NCBI GenBank assembly: GCA_016806715.1
Contig: CP060531.1
Coordinates: 186,001-250,000, forward strand
Source: Thermoplasmatales archaeon
GTDB taxonomy: Archaea; Thermoplasmatota; Thermoplasmata; Thermoplasmatales; Thermoplasmataceae
Direction of reading: 5' to 3'
DNA length: 64,000 nt
Shown: in pieces, positions 15,094 to 23,639 of the stretch
Layout: the number at the start of each line of letters is the position of its first letter
Position numbering within the stretch: the first letter of the stretch is position 1
Program-made: the position numbers and the translations under genes
Notes under the pieces: generated by a model
What the model was told of the DNA's origin: nothing
Database searches by the model: none
The model's input: the letters and a program-made list of their open reading frames with translations, nothing else

Positions 15094-16728
15094 TCAGTAG
15101 GGGGGCATTCCGCCCATTCCACCCATACCGCCAGCACCGGGTGATTCTGAACCACTGCTTTTCTTGCTGGCTATTACGTCGTCTATCCTGAGTATCATAG
15201 TGGATACCTCTACTGCGCTCTCAATTGCGTGCTTCTTTACTCTGAGTGGATCATAAACTCCCGCAGCCTTCATGTCCCCTATCTTGTTGCCATTTATATC
15301 TATTCCAAAGGTAGAGTGGTTCTTCTCATGTTCCGTCTTGAGCTGTATGAGAGTGTTTATGGGGTCCATTCCTGCATTCTCTGAAAGTGTTCTTGGAATG
15401 ATTTCCATTGCCTTTGCAAATGCCTCGATTGCGAGTTGCTCTCTTCCTCCCACACTGTTAGCGAAGCTCCTTATCTTCATTGCAAGTTCCGCCTCAATGG
15501 CTCCTCCGCCAGGCAGGAATTTCCCGTCTTCCTTTGTTATCCCGACGACCCTTATTGCGTCGTTAAGGCTTCTCTCAATCTCAGAAACCACGTGATCAGT
15601 TGCTCCCCTTATCAGGATGTTTACAGCCTTTGGATTTGCACAGCCTGTGACAAATGTCATCCTGTCATCACCAATTTTTTTCTCTTCTACCATTTCGGCA
15701 GTTCCCAATGCGGATGATGTTAAATCGTCAAGGTTTGTGACAATTTTTGCACCGGTCGCTTTTGCAAGCTTCTCCATGTCGCTCTTCTTGACGCGCCTGA
15801 CAGCATATATGCCTTCTTTTGCAAGGTAGTGCTGTGCGATGTCATCGATACCCTTCTGGCAGAGCAGTACATTTGCCTTGCTCTTCTTCACTTTCTCCAC
15901 CATGTTCTTGAAAGTGTCAGACTCCTGAGTCATGAAATCCTGTATTTTTGACGGATCTGTAATCTGGATCTTTGCCTCTATCTCTGTCTTTTTTATCTCG
16001 AGGGCAGAATCGATGAGTGCAATCTTTGCATTTTTTACGACAGATGGCATCTTAGCGTGTACTTTTTCCTTGTCTATAACCAATCCGTTGATGAACTGCG
16101 TGTCCGTAACGCTTCCGCCATTCTTCTTGTCGACCTTTATATTTGCCGTGTCCACTGATACCTTCCCATTTCTCTCAGTTGCAACGGCGTTGACTGCCTT
16201 GACCACAAGATCAGCAAAAAAAGCACTTGAAGTTCCTGTGTTCTTTCCGGATAGCGCGGTTATGGCAATCTGCTTTAGTGTTTTGTCATCATCTGCGTCT
16301 ATAGACAACTCGTTCAGGTACTTCTTTGCCTCATTAACTGCCATCCTGTATCCATTGGTAATCACAGTGGAGTGCACGCCCTGTTCCAGTAGAACTTCAG
16401 CCTGCTTGAGGAGTTCTCCCGCAAGTACGACCGCAGTTGTTGTTCCATCTCCTACTGCTGTGTCCTGCGACTTGGCGACCTCAACAATCATCTTAGCAGT
16501 GGGATGGTCAACGTCCATCTCCTTCAATATGGTTGCTCCATCGTTCGAAATAACAATGTCACCGATGGAATCAACCAGCATCTTGTCCATTCCTTTCGGA
16601 CCCAGCGTGGTCCTAATTGCGTCTGCAATCGCCTTGGCTGCCTCAATGTTTGTCTTCTGAGCATTCTTTCCCTGTTCCCTGGAAGTTCCTTCCTTAAGAA
16701 CAAATATCGGCATTTGACCTGATAACAT
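15094..16728 (-). CDS. Thermosome (group II chaperonin) subunit
   Basis: Thermosomes are double-ring ATP-driven protein-folding machines in the archaeal cytosol. The 544-residue protein has the N-terminal RTTLGPKGMDKMLVD, the nucleotide motif GDGTTTAVVLAGELL and GGGAIEAELAMKI. It ends in the Gly/Met-rich tail (GGMGGMGGMPPY) typical of chaperonins. Two starts are possible: the ATG at 16728 with GAGGTGA nine bases upstream, or the ATG at 16713 (MPIFVLKEG), which matches the usual family start. Only one subunit gene is present here; a partner subunit may lie elsewhere. Confidence 0.95.
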   Translation of the reverse strand: MLSGQMPIFVLKEGTSREQGKNAQKTNIEAAKAIADAIRTTLGPKGMDKMLVDSIGDIVISNDGATILKEMDVDHPTAKMIVEVAKSQDTAVGDGTTTAVVLAGELLKQAEVLLEQGVHSTVITNGYRMAVNEAKKYLNELSIDADDDKTLKQIAITALSGKNTGTSSAFFADLVVKAVNAVATERNGKVSVDTANIKVDKKNGGSVTDTQFINGLVIDKEKVHAKMPSVVKNAKIALIDSALEIKKTEIEAKIQITDPSKIQDFMTQESDTFKNMVEKVKKSKANVLLCQKGIDDIAQHYLAKEGIYAVRRVKKSDMEKLAKATGAKIVTNLDDLTSSALGTAEMVEEKKIGDDRMTFVTGCANPKAVNILIRGATDHVVSEIERSLNDAIRVVGITKEDGKFLPGGGAIEAELAMKIRSFANSVGGREQLAIEAFAKAMEIIPRTLSENAGMDPINTLIQLKTEHEKNHSTFGIDINGNKIGDMKAAGVYDPLRVKKHAIESAVEVSTMILRIDDVIASKKSSGSESPGAGGMGGMGGMPPY

Positions 16729-16962
16729 GTACTTTATTCACCTCAACCTATCAGATAAATATGTTCTTCAATATAAACATTTTTATTGCTTCATACATCG
16801 GCTAAATATATCTACACCATAATTTTTTAAGGAAATCATCAACTCCCTGGAAACTGGAAACGCTCACAATATTCCGTTCTACTCTGAACTGCAAGCGATT
16901 CCGTGAAGAGGATTATTAGTATCGAATCTTTCTCCGCAGTGGCTATTAAAACGTTTCTATAA

Positions 16963-16996
16963 GTGCAAGATTTGCACCTTAGGTAAGATTATAATC
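16963..16996 (+). promoter_or_regulatory. Two palindromes in peroxiredoxin promoter
   Basis: Upstream of the peroxiredoxin start are GTGCAA-GAT-TTGCAC (16963-16977) and the perfect palindrome GATTATAATC (16987-16996). The first is 49-63 bases before the ATG, where a regulator could touch the TATA/BRE region. The second may overlap the core promoter. A redox-responsive regulator is a reasonable guess but unproven. The remaining sequence back to 16729 holds the divergent thermosome promoter. Confidence 0.4.
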
Positions 16997-17025
16997 GTAA
17001 TCAGCATTAGTTAAGAGGTAATATT

Positions 17026-17637
17026 ATGGCAGTATATTTAGGACAAAAAGCACCAGATTTTACGGCAAACACAACGAAGGGGCCAGTGAGTCTGTCTGAT
17101 TACAAGGGCAAGTGGGTAATTCTCTTCTCGCATCCAGCGGATTTCACGCCTGTGTGCACAACAGAATTCATGGCTTTTTCCGAGAGATACGACGATTTCA
17201 AGAAACTTGGTGTCGAACTCATTGGACTCAGTGTAGACAGCATATACAGCCACATTGCCTGGCTAAGGGATATAAAGGAACATTACGGTATCGAAGTACC
17301 ATTTCCATTGATAGCGGACATCGACAAGGAAGTGGCAAGGGCGTACAACATGATAGACGAGAAGTCCGGTACGACCGTCAGGGGAGTATTCATTATAGAC
17401 CCTGACCAGAAAGTGAGATGGATGATCTACTACCCTGCAGAGGTCGGCAGAAACATAACCGAAATTATCAGGGTAATCAAGGCATTCCAGTTCAACTGGA
17501 AGAACAAGCTTGCAACACCTGTGAACTGGGAACCCGGACAGCCGGGGATCGCCGGTGCGCCCTCCACGCTTGATGACAGTTTCAAGAGGGACAAGGAAGA
17601 TTCCGAGAGATGGTACCTCAAGAGAGTGAAAGCATAG
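17026..17637 (+). CDS. Peroxiredoxin, Prx6-like (single cysteine)
   Basis: The enzyme reduces hydrogen peroxide and organic peroxides. The 203-residue protein carries the active-site motif FSHPADFTPVCTTE with the peroxidatic Cys at about residue 44. The long C-terminal arm (RVIKAFQF, PVNWEPGQ) is typical of the archaeal Prx6/AhpC2 group. It has no second Cys, so resolution must come from another thiol. A good Shine-Dalgarno (AGAGGTAAT) precedes the ATG. The next gene follows after 10 bases. Confidence 0.95.
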   Translation: MAVYLGQKAPDFTANTTKGPVSLSDYKGKWVILFSHPADFTPVCTTEFMAFSERYDDFKKLGVELIGLSVDSIYSHIAWLRDIKEHYGIEVPFPLIADIDKEVARAYNMIDEKSGTTVRGVFIIDPDQKVRWMIYYPAEVGRNITEIIRVIKAFQFNWKNKLATPVNWEPGQPGIAGAPSTLDDSFKRDKEDSERWYLKRVKA

Positions 17638-17647
17638 GTAGATTCTC

Positions 17648-17986
17648 TTGACGGAATGCGTAATGTACAATATCAGTCTGGATGGGTTCCACCCATCAAC
17701 AATTTGTGTTGAGTTATCAAACCTTCAGCCTTCCCTGCAGGAGGCATCAGAACTTCTATTGAGTGAATACCCGGAAGAAACTGTCAAGGATTTTATCGAG
17801 AAGTTTGCAAGGACTACTGAAATAATGCCGGACGACAGGACAGTGGGTTTCATAATAATCAACAAGAAAAGCAGGATGATCTCAATATCTGTTGCCAAGA
17901 TTCCCGAAGGGACAAGACAAGCCATCATGCAGATTTTCAGTAAGTACAAGGAAGCGGGGATAAATACAGAAATAGACATTGAGTGA
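17648..17986 (+). CDS. Small protein downstream of peroxiredoxin, unknown
   Basis: I recognise no family for this 112-residue protein. It looks alpha/beta, with a central SELLLSEYPEETVKDFIEKFART helix region and a strand-rich segment (VGFIIINKKSRMISISVAKI). The frame begins with TTG at 17648, preceded by TAGGTAG; an ATG at 17663 is an alternative start. It sits 10 bases behind the peroxiredoxin gene, so co-expression is likely. It may contribute to the same stress response, which is inference only. Confidence 0.65.
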   Translation: MTECVMYNISLDGFHPSTICVELSNLQPSLQEASELLLSEYPEETVKDFIEKFARTTEIMPDDRTVGFIIINKKSRMISISVAKIPEGTRQAIMQIFSKYKEAGINTEIDIE

Positions 17987-18236
17987 CAACCGGCCATTTA
18001 TGGGTTCTGTTGCTCCTCGGGCACGTTTGTGGACGGAACAATAAGGCTTGTTTTTTCTACCCCGAAATAGCGAGATTCAGCAAGTATTCTCATGCTTCTT
18101 TCTGTACCAATATCTGATTGGTCCGCGCAAGATCAACCGGGACACTCGAATCCCTCAATGAATTGGTATTTACGCTCATTGACCATAATTCTGCCCGTTT
18201 AAGAAATTTTAAATAAGTGACCTGTATACTAATTCA

Positions 18237-18539
18237 ATGTTTGACTCACCAATAGACTGGCTCATTATAGTAGTTGTAATATTAGTTTTATTTGGAAGTA
18301 CGAAGAAGATACCCGATCTTGCCAGGAACATAGGTAAAGCCTCTGGTGAATTCAAGAGAGGACAGATGGAGATTGAGAAGGAGATAAAAAGTGCCATGAA
18401 CGGTCCGGCTCCATCCGCACAGGCATCAGCTGGTGTAGATTATCTCCAGGTGGCCAAATCCCTTGGAATAGACACACAGAACAAGAGCGAGAGGCAGCTG
18501 AAGGACGAGATTGCTGATAAACTTAAAAGTGGACAATGA
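18237..18539 (+). CDS. tatA: Sec-independent protein translocase TatA
   Basis: TatA forms the pore-like oligomer of the twin-arginine pathway for folded proteins. The 100-residue protein has the N-terminal membrane helix (WLIIVVVILVLF), the hinge FGSTKKIPDLARNIG and an amphipathic helix (FKRGQMEIEKEIKSAM), all diagnostic. The C-terminal part is longer than in minimal TatA proteins (YLQVAKSLGIDTQNKSERQ). A TATA-like TTTAAATAAG is about 25 bases before the ATG, so the message is close to leaderless. The stop overlaps the tatC start. Confidence 0.94.
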   Translation: MFDSPIDWLIIVVVILVLFGSTKKIPDLARNIGKASGEFKRGQMEIEKEIKSAMNGPAPSAQASAGVDYLQVAKSLGIDTQNKSERQLKDEIADKLKSGQ

Positions 18540-19354
18540 GCGATGAGACGTTCATTTCCAACAGCTTAAAGCACGTAGAAGAGTTGAGGAGAAGACTCAT
18601 CAGGGTCCTAATCCCATTTGGCATATTTTTTGTCCTGTTTGTTGCACTTAGAATCGATTTTATCCACGTTTTCGGTGTTACGATGCCCTTTGTTACGGTT
18701 GATCCTTATCAGAACATAGGCGCACAGTTCCTGCAAGTCCTGGAAGTACATGTGCTTCCTTCATCAACACAACTCATAATAGTAAAACCGACGGATGCAG
18801 TTGTTGCTGATTTCTATGTCTGCCTGTTTCTTTCCCTGATTTTCACCATGCCTGTGCTGGTATACCAGGCAGCTGCTTTCATCGGTCCAGCACTCAAGTC
18901 CAGCGAGAAGGCGCTGGTCCGTGTTACACTGCTTCCCGCTACTTTTCTCTTCATTTCTGGTGCCGTTATTGGGGTATGGTTCATAGCTCCGGTGCTTTTC
19001 AGGGTATTTTTCCTGTTTGACGTGGGGCTTGGGGCACAGCCAACGTCCAGTGTACTTAGCTTCATCTCCTTTCTCCTGATATACGTTGCAGCCTTCGGGA
19101 TTTCATTTGAGATACCGGTGTTCATGGTGGGGTTGACAAGAATAGGGGTGGTCAAGTATGAGGTGTGGAGAAAGAACTGGAGATATGCCATAATTGGGTC
19201 CCTCATCTTCGGCATGATTTTTTCACCAGGTGTGACGGGCTTCACCATGGTCGTAATAGCAGTCCCCATGATAATCCTGTATTTTGGCGGGATGTACTTT
19301 GCAAGGCGCACAGAGAGGAAGAATTTTGTGGATCAGTCAGAGAGTGTCTCTTAA
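18536..19354 (+). CDS. tatC: Sec-independent protein translocase TatC
   Basis: TatC is the Tat receptor that binds the twin-arginine signal peptide. The 272-residue protein has six predicted membrane segments. The conserved N-terminal LKHVEELRRRLIR contains the signal-peptide-binding Glu, and the family-typical F-EIPVF segment appears as FEIPVFMVGLTRIG. It overlaps tatA by four bases, forming a minimal two-gene tat operon. Its last 18 bases overlap the convergent enoyl-CoA hydratase-like gene. Confidence 0.95.
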   Translation: MSDETFISNSLKHVEELRRRLIRVLIPFGIFFVLFVALRIDFIHVFGVTMPFVTVDPYQNIGAQFLQVLEVHVLPSSTQLIIVKPTDAVVADFYVCLFLSLIFTMPVLVYQAAAFIGPALKSSEKALVRVTLLPATFLFISGAVIGVWFIAPVLFRVFFLFDVGLGAQPTSSVLSFISFLLIYVAAFGISFEIPVFMVGLTRIGVVKYEVWRKNWRYAIIGSLIFGMIFSPGVTGFTMVVIAVPMIILYFGGMYFARRTERKNFVDQSESVS

Positions 19355-20077
19355 GGCCTCAAGGTCCTTGAGCCTGATGCTTTCGAGGTCGTAAAGGTCA
19401 AGAAAGAGCCTGTCCATGTTCGTCCCCTGCGGAAATTTCATGTTCTCCCGTTTATAGAATGAAAGCACCCGGAGGTTAAGGGACCTGATAAATTTCATTC
19501 CTGAATCGAGCCATTCCTCACCATCCAGTATCCTGGTCAGCAATCCGAGGTTCAGGGCTGTTTCTGTGCCGAAAATCTCGCCGCTTATCAGCTTATTGTA
19601 TGCTCCCTTCCCATAATTTTCCTGTACGGTGGAAATCACACCGGTCAATGACGGAAGGCCGTAGTTTATGTCAGGCATTCCAAACCTGCTTGATGCGGTT
19701 GCCAGCATCATGTCGCATGAAAATGCGATTTCCAGCCCCATGCCGAGTGCATATCCATTTACTATTGCAAATACCGGGATATCCATTGAGGATATCATTC
19801 GGGAAATTGTGAACCCCATGTCATAGATATTCCTTATGTGATCGCGCTCGTGTATCCTCGTGCATGATCCATCATACCCATATGAGAACGCACGGTCCCC
19901 TTTTCCCGTGATCGCTATTGAATCTATACCATCCGGCACGGAAGAGAGCGCACCAATTATGGCTTGTAACGATTCCACGTCCAGGATGTTCTTAGGTGTA
20001 TTGGAAAGGGTCAGAATCATGGTATTGTTGACTTGGTCAATGAACACCTTTCCTTTCCCATTAACGTCGACAGGCAT
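19337..20077 (-). CDS. Enoyl-CoA hydratase/isomerase family protein
   Basis: This is a 246-residue crotonase-fold protein. The oxyanion-hole segments are seen in GKGDRAFSYGYD and the NGYALGMGLEIAFSCDMMLA block. The first crotonase Glu is kept (GLEIA), but the second catalytic position (usually PEI) is Asp in FGMPDINYGL. Hydration activity may therefore be altered, and an isomerase or other crotonase reaction is possible. It lies two bases behind the small genes at the end of the nuo cluster, on the same strand, which is an odd partner for a respiratory complex. Confidence 0.85.
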   Translation of the reverse strand: MPVDVNGKGKVFIDQVNNTMILTLSNTPKNILDVESLQAIIGALSSVPDGIDSIAITGKGDRAFSYGYDGSCTRIHERDHIRNIYDMGFTISRMISSMDIPVFAIVNGYALGMGLEIAFSCDMMLATASSRFGMPDINYGLPSLTGVISTVQENYGKGAYNKLISGEIFGTETALNLGLLTRILDGEEWLDSGMKFIRSLNLRVLSFYKRENMKFPQGTNMDRLFLDLYDLESIRLKDLEALRDTL

Positions 20078-20079
20078 GA

Positions 20080-20328
20080 TCAGTACATGGTCAGGTTGTA
20101 TTTTTTATCAGCGTTTTCGTAGTCGGATCTCGTCTTGATACCAAGAAGTTCTGAAATTTTTGTCATCTCGGCGGTATGGTCCTCGTAAAGTTCCCTTCCA
20201 AGTATCAGCCTTCCCCTGCTGTCGTCGAACATTACCTGTTCGCCATATTTTCTGAGGCAATGCACGCATTCCGCCGCAGACTCTTCGTCCCTGGCGTGTT
20301 CGAAGCATTTGACGAATGCGTCACTCAC
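20080..20328 (-). CDS. Small Cys/Glu-containing protein at end of nuo cluster, unknown
   Basis: This is an unrecognised 82-residue soluble acidic protein. It contains three cysteines close together (KCFEHARD...AAECVHCLRKYG, about residues 8-24), including a CVHC pair that could bind a metal or an iron-sulfur centre. Its start overlaps the stop of the gene at 20325 by four bases, and the hydratase-like gene follows after two bases. Such tight spacing points to one transcript with nuoN. It may be an assembly or electron-transfer accessory of the complex; this is inference. Confidence 0.65.
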   Translation of the reverse strand: MSDAFVKCFEHARDEESAAECVHCLRKYGEQVMFDDSRGRLILGRELYEDHTAEMTKISELLGIKTRSDYENADKKYNLTMY

Positions 20329-20687
20329 CTGTCATCACTCCTCTTGGAATCAAATTCCGGCAGATGTATATTGTACCTGTCGATGAAATAGTACAGGTAG
20401 TAAGAAACAGTGTTCACGAAATCTTTCCAGTCCCCTACAAACCTGAAGTTTTTCATTAATGCCGCATTGTCCAGGTCGTGCCTGAAATCGTCAACGCTTT
20501 TCTTACCGGCCAAGACAGATTGCATCCCTTCCAGCATTCTGATGTATGGATCGTAGTTCTTACCGGGGCTAACTTTCATGGCGACCCTCAGCTTCCCCAT
20601 GCGTCTGGCAATTCTTGCCTGTACGTCCCTGAGATCACCCATTGCCAATGCGCTCATTATGATTCCATAATCTGTCTCGCCGTTCAA
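20325..20687 (-). CDS. Small soluble protein downstream of nuoN, unknown
   Basis: I do not recognise this protein of about 120 residues. It is helical, with a basic middle part (ARIARRMGKLRVAMKVSPGKN) and an aromatic patch (VSYYLYYFIDRY). I choose the TTG at 20687 because GGAGGG lies six bases upstream and it directly follows the nuoN stop. The open frame reaches a TTG at 20711, which would overlap nuoN by 23 bases. Its place inside the nuo transcript suggests a lineage-specific subunit or assembly factor, unproven. Confidence 0.65.
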   Translation of the reverse strand: MNGETDYGIIMSALAMGDLRDVQARIARRMGKLRVAMKVSPGKNYDPYIRMLEGMQSVLAGKKSVDDFRHDLDNAALMKNFRFVGDWKDFVNTVSYYLYYFIDRYNIHLPEFDSKRSDDR

Positions 20688-20688
20688 C

Positions 20689-22155
20689 TCATATCCCTCC
20701 CATTGTTGCAAATAGTCCTGGAGCGATACCGTTCAGTGTTGGAAGCAGGTAAAAGAAGAAGAACAGTGCTACCATGATTACGGCCGAAACTATTACCGGC
20801 GCCTTGGAATACGGTGTCAGGTTGAAATTGCTCTCAGTCGTGGGTTCCTTCCAGAACATGAACATTATTACCCTGAAATAATAAAACACTGAGATTGCAC
20901 TGTTCAATATGGCTATTACAGCCAGCCACCACAGATTTCCCTCGATGAGGGAAAGGAACAGGTAATACTTGGCCGTAAACCCTCCGGTAAACGGGATTCC
21001 GGCCAGTCCCATTAGGAGTATTGCAAAACTCAGGGCAGTAACGGGTGATTTCCTGGCTAGCCCTGATACATCGCTTATCGACACGCTCTCCTTGTTCACT
21101 AGATTCATTGCCAGGAACGACCCGCCCTTCATGAATATGTACACGAGTGAATAGAACATCCCCGCAGCCACCGCAACGTATGCTACGTTGCCTATTCCGG
21201 TGTCGCCCACAAGAGCAACCACGAGTATGAGGTAACCTGCCTGCGCAACACTGGAGTATGCAAGCAGCCTCTTGAGATTGTTCTGCGAGAGTGCAGCCAG
21301 GTTGGCATAAGTCATGGAGAATACAGAAAGTATGACGAAGAGGTAAAAGACGTAATGATAATCTCCTGAAAATCCAACCAGGAATATCTTTAGCAGGATC
21401 ATGAACGCAAGTATCTTGGTACCCGTGGAAAGAAACGCAGAAACGCTGTTTTCCGTGCCGTCGTAGGCATCGATAGCCCACTGATGCATAGGGAAGATGG
21501 CGAGTTTGAAACCAAAGCCGATCAACAGGAAAATCAATGCAATGAGCATGGCAGGAGATGAAGATACGACTTCGCTGGTGAGACTGAATGTTCCTGTGGC
21601 AGTGTAGAAGAACGAGAGACCGAAAACTGTGAATGCAGTTCCTATGGTTCCCGTGAAAAAATACTTTGCAGACGCCTCAAGGTGCCGCTTCTGTTTTCCA
21701 TATCCCGCAAGTACGTATGTTCCCAGGCTCACTGCCTCAAATGCAACGAAGATTATGATCAGGTTATAGCTGAAGGCTGATACGAGCATGCCGATGAGCA
21801 CGAATAGGATAGTCGCGTAGAATATCTCCGGTTTGGACTTCAATCCACGGAGTGCAGGGAAAATAATGTAGAGTACTGAAATTATCAGTACTATGACAAA
21901 GAAAATTGTGAACCTGTTGAAAAGCAGTGAATTATTCCCAATAACAATTTCATCGTACGGGTTCAGCAATATCATGATCATGGATATCAGGACAGCTGCA
22001 AAGGTAATACCGGCATAGACTTTCTTGTCAATTCCCCTGATTCCAAGCGCCAGCATTGCAAAAGCAACGACTCCAAGAAATATCAGTGGATAGTAGTATA
22101 CTGATGCCTGTGTTGCCGCATGCAGGGTGAATGTTATGCTAGATAATATGTTCAT
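20689..22155 (-). CDS. nuoN: NADH-quinone oxidoreductase-like subunit N
   Basis: This is an antiporter-like membrane subunit that couples electron transfer to proton pumping. It has 488 residues and many membrane helices. The conserved proton_antipo_M features are the Lys in FKLAIFPMHQWAIDAYDG and NLKRLLAYSSVAQAGY. Its start overlaps the nuoM stop. In the absence of nuoE, F and G the complex probably takes electrons from a donor other than NADH. Confidence 0.95.
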   Translation of the reverse strand: MNILSSITFTLHAATQASVYYYPLIFLGVVAFAMLALGIRGIDKKVYAGITFAAVLISMIMILLNPYDEIVIGNNSLLFNRFTIFFVIVLIISVLYIIFPALRGLKSKPEIFYATILFVLIGMLVSAFSYNLIIIFVAFEAVSLGTYVLAGYGKQKRHLEASAKYFFTGTIGTAFTVFGLSFFYTATGTFSLTSEVVSSSPAMLIALIFLLIGFGFKLAIFPMHQWAIDAYDGTENSVSAFLSTGTKILAFMILLKIFLVGFSGDYHYVFYLFVILSVFSMTYANLAALSQNNLKRLLAYSSVAQAGYLILVVALVGDTGIGNVAYVAVAAGMFYSLVYIFMKGGSFLAMNLVNKESVSISDVSGLARKSPVTALSFAILLMGLAGIPFTGGFTAKYYLFLSLIEGNLWWLAVIAILNSAISVFYYFRVIMFMFWKEPTTESNFNLTPYSKAPVIVSAVIMVALFFFFYLLPTLNGIAPGLFATMGGI

Positions 22156-23639
22156 ATGATTCCTCCAACGTAAGCGCTAATTATTCCAAATATCAGGTTT
22201 GGGTATACTCCAAGAACGAATATAATGAGAGTTACAGATGCAAGTATGGCGATTTCTTTTCTTGAGGCATCGCTAACCTTTCCGAGGTTCTCGTTGTATG
22301 CACCATATAGCGAGCGCTGGGCAGTCCATATGTGATATGACGCAGTTATTATCATTGCGAGGATGACAAAGAAGATCAACCAGCCAATGGTCTGGAATAT
22401 GCCGACAACTATAGAAAACTCACCTATGAATCCAGCTAGCCCGGGCAATCCCAGGGATGCAAGAAAACCGGCAAGGAGGAAAGAAGACAACCATGGCATT
22501 TCCCGGTGGATTCCGCCCATCTGGTATATGTTCTCCTTGCCCGTGTTCTCAGTTATGAAATACAGAGTAGAGAAGATCAGTGCCATGATTATTCCGTGCG
22601 CGACTATCTGGAAAATTCCACCGGAGAGCTCTATGCTCTTTATGGATGAAGTGCTGTCAAGTATTCCTGCAGCAAATGAGATAGTTACGAATCCCATCGC
22701 GGATGCGCTTGCATAGGCCATCATTCTCTTCATGTTCATCTGGAACATTGCGGTGAATGCGAAGTATACCAGGCTTATTATTCCAAGTGCTATTAGGGCC
22801 CAGAGTACGATCGGGCTTATTGATGAATATATTGGGAGCATGATGCCAAACAGTCCGTATCCGCCCATGAGGGACAGGCCTCCGGCAAGCATCACAGTGG
22901 CAGGATAAGGTGCAGTTGTGTATGAATCAGGGAGCCATGAGTGAAGCGGGAACGACGGAAGCTTGACCAGAAATCCGAGTAGGAAACCAAAAAGCATGAA
23001 ATCCTTCCAGAACAGGGGGAGATAACTGGAATTGTTTATGAAACTGGCGTTAAGAAGCGAACTCATCTGAAGAGTAAATACGCCTGAATAACTGTAGTAA
23101 TAGCTGAACAGTGTAAGGATGGAAAGCAGGATGAACACAGAACCAATGTGCGTGTATACAAAGAATTTCAGTGATACGGTATCCTTTCTCTCCCCGCCAA
23201 ACCTTCCTATTATGAAATACATGGGCACCAGGACGATTTCCCAGAATATATAGAAGAAAAGAAAGTTCCTGGAAAGAAGTATTCCGAACAATCCGGACTC
23301 GGTGAGAAGCATAAGGCCGTAGAAAGACGTGGTGTATTCTTTCCTGTTGGCTATCAGCAGCGCAATCAGGGAAATTATTGATGATAGTATCAGAAGCGAG
23401 ACTGTCAAGCCGTCAACGCCGATAGAGAAGTAAATTCCAAGCCCTGACGCAAAGGCATATGTGTTTTCAGACGTAAAACCGCCAGCTCCCGGTCCAGAAA
23501 ACCTGATCAGGGCATAGGTCACCGTCAATATCACGATAAGGGCCGAGGAAACCTTTGCAAACTTCTCAGCACGTGAACCCATGAAGAAAGTGGCGAATGA
23601 CAGCAGAATCAGAAGGATGAATATTGCAAGAATGAACAT
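22152..23639 (-). CDS. nuoM: NADH-quinone oxidoreductase-like subunit M
   Basis: This is a proton-pumping antiporter-like subunit of 495 residues. It contains the broken-helix Glu in LLTESGLFGILLSRNFLFFYIFWEIVLVP and the Lys in VKLPSFPLHSWLPDSYT, as well as MKRMMAYASASAMGF. It overlaps nuoN by four bases and abuts nuoL. It acts in the cytoplasmic membrane as the middle or distal pump module. Confidence 0.96.
   Translation of the reverse strand: MFILAIFILLILLSFATFFMGSRAEKFAKVSSALIVILTVTYALIRFSGPGAGGFTSENTYAFASGLGIYFSIGVDGLTVSLLILSSIISLIALLIANRKEYTTSFYGLMLLTESGLFGILLSRNFLFFYIFWEIVLVPMYFIIGRFGGERKDTVSLKFFVYTHIGSVFILLSILTLFSYYYSYSGVFTLQMSSLLNASFINNSSYLPLFWKDFMLFGFLLGFLVKLPSFPLHSWLPDSYTTAPYPATVMLAGGLSLMGGYGLFGIMLPIYSSISPIVLWALIALGIISLVYFAFTAMFQMNMKRMMAYASASAMGFVTISFAAGILDSTSSIKSIELSGGIFQIVAHGIIMALIFSTLYFITENTGKENIYQMGGIHREMPWLSSFLLAGFLASLGLPGLAGFIGEFSIVVGIFQTIGWLIFFVILAMIITASYHIWTAQRSLYGAYNENLGKVSDASRKEIAILASVTLIIFVLGVYPNLIFGIISAYVGGII

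Noticed and set aside
15932-16660. 242-codon plus-strand frame opposite the thermosome gene
   Set aside because: Hydrophobic antisense shadow caused by the codon use of the chaperonin gene.
18100-18160. T-arm-like sequence GGGACACTCGAATCCC suggesting a tRNA
   Set aside because: No acceptor, D or anticodon stems can be built around it.
18000-18236. Minus-strand frame with an in-frame TGA after a Cys-Pro-Gly, resembling a possible selenoprotein or frameshifted small gene
   Set aside because: The frame is short, no selenocysteine element or family match is visible, and Thermoplasmatales are not known for selenoproteins; chance is more likely.
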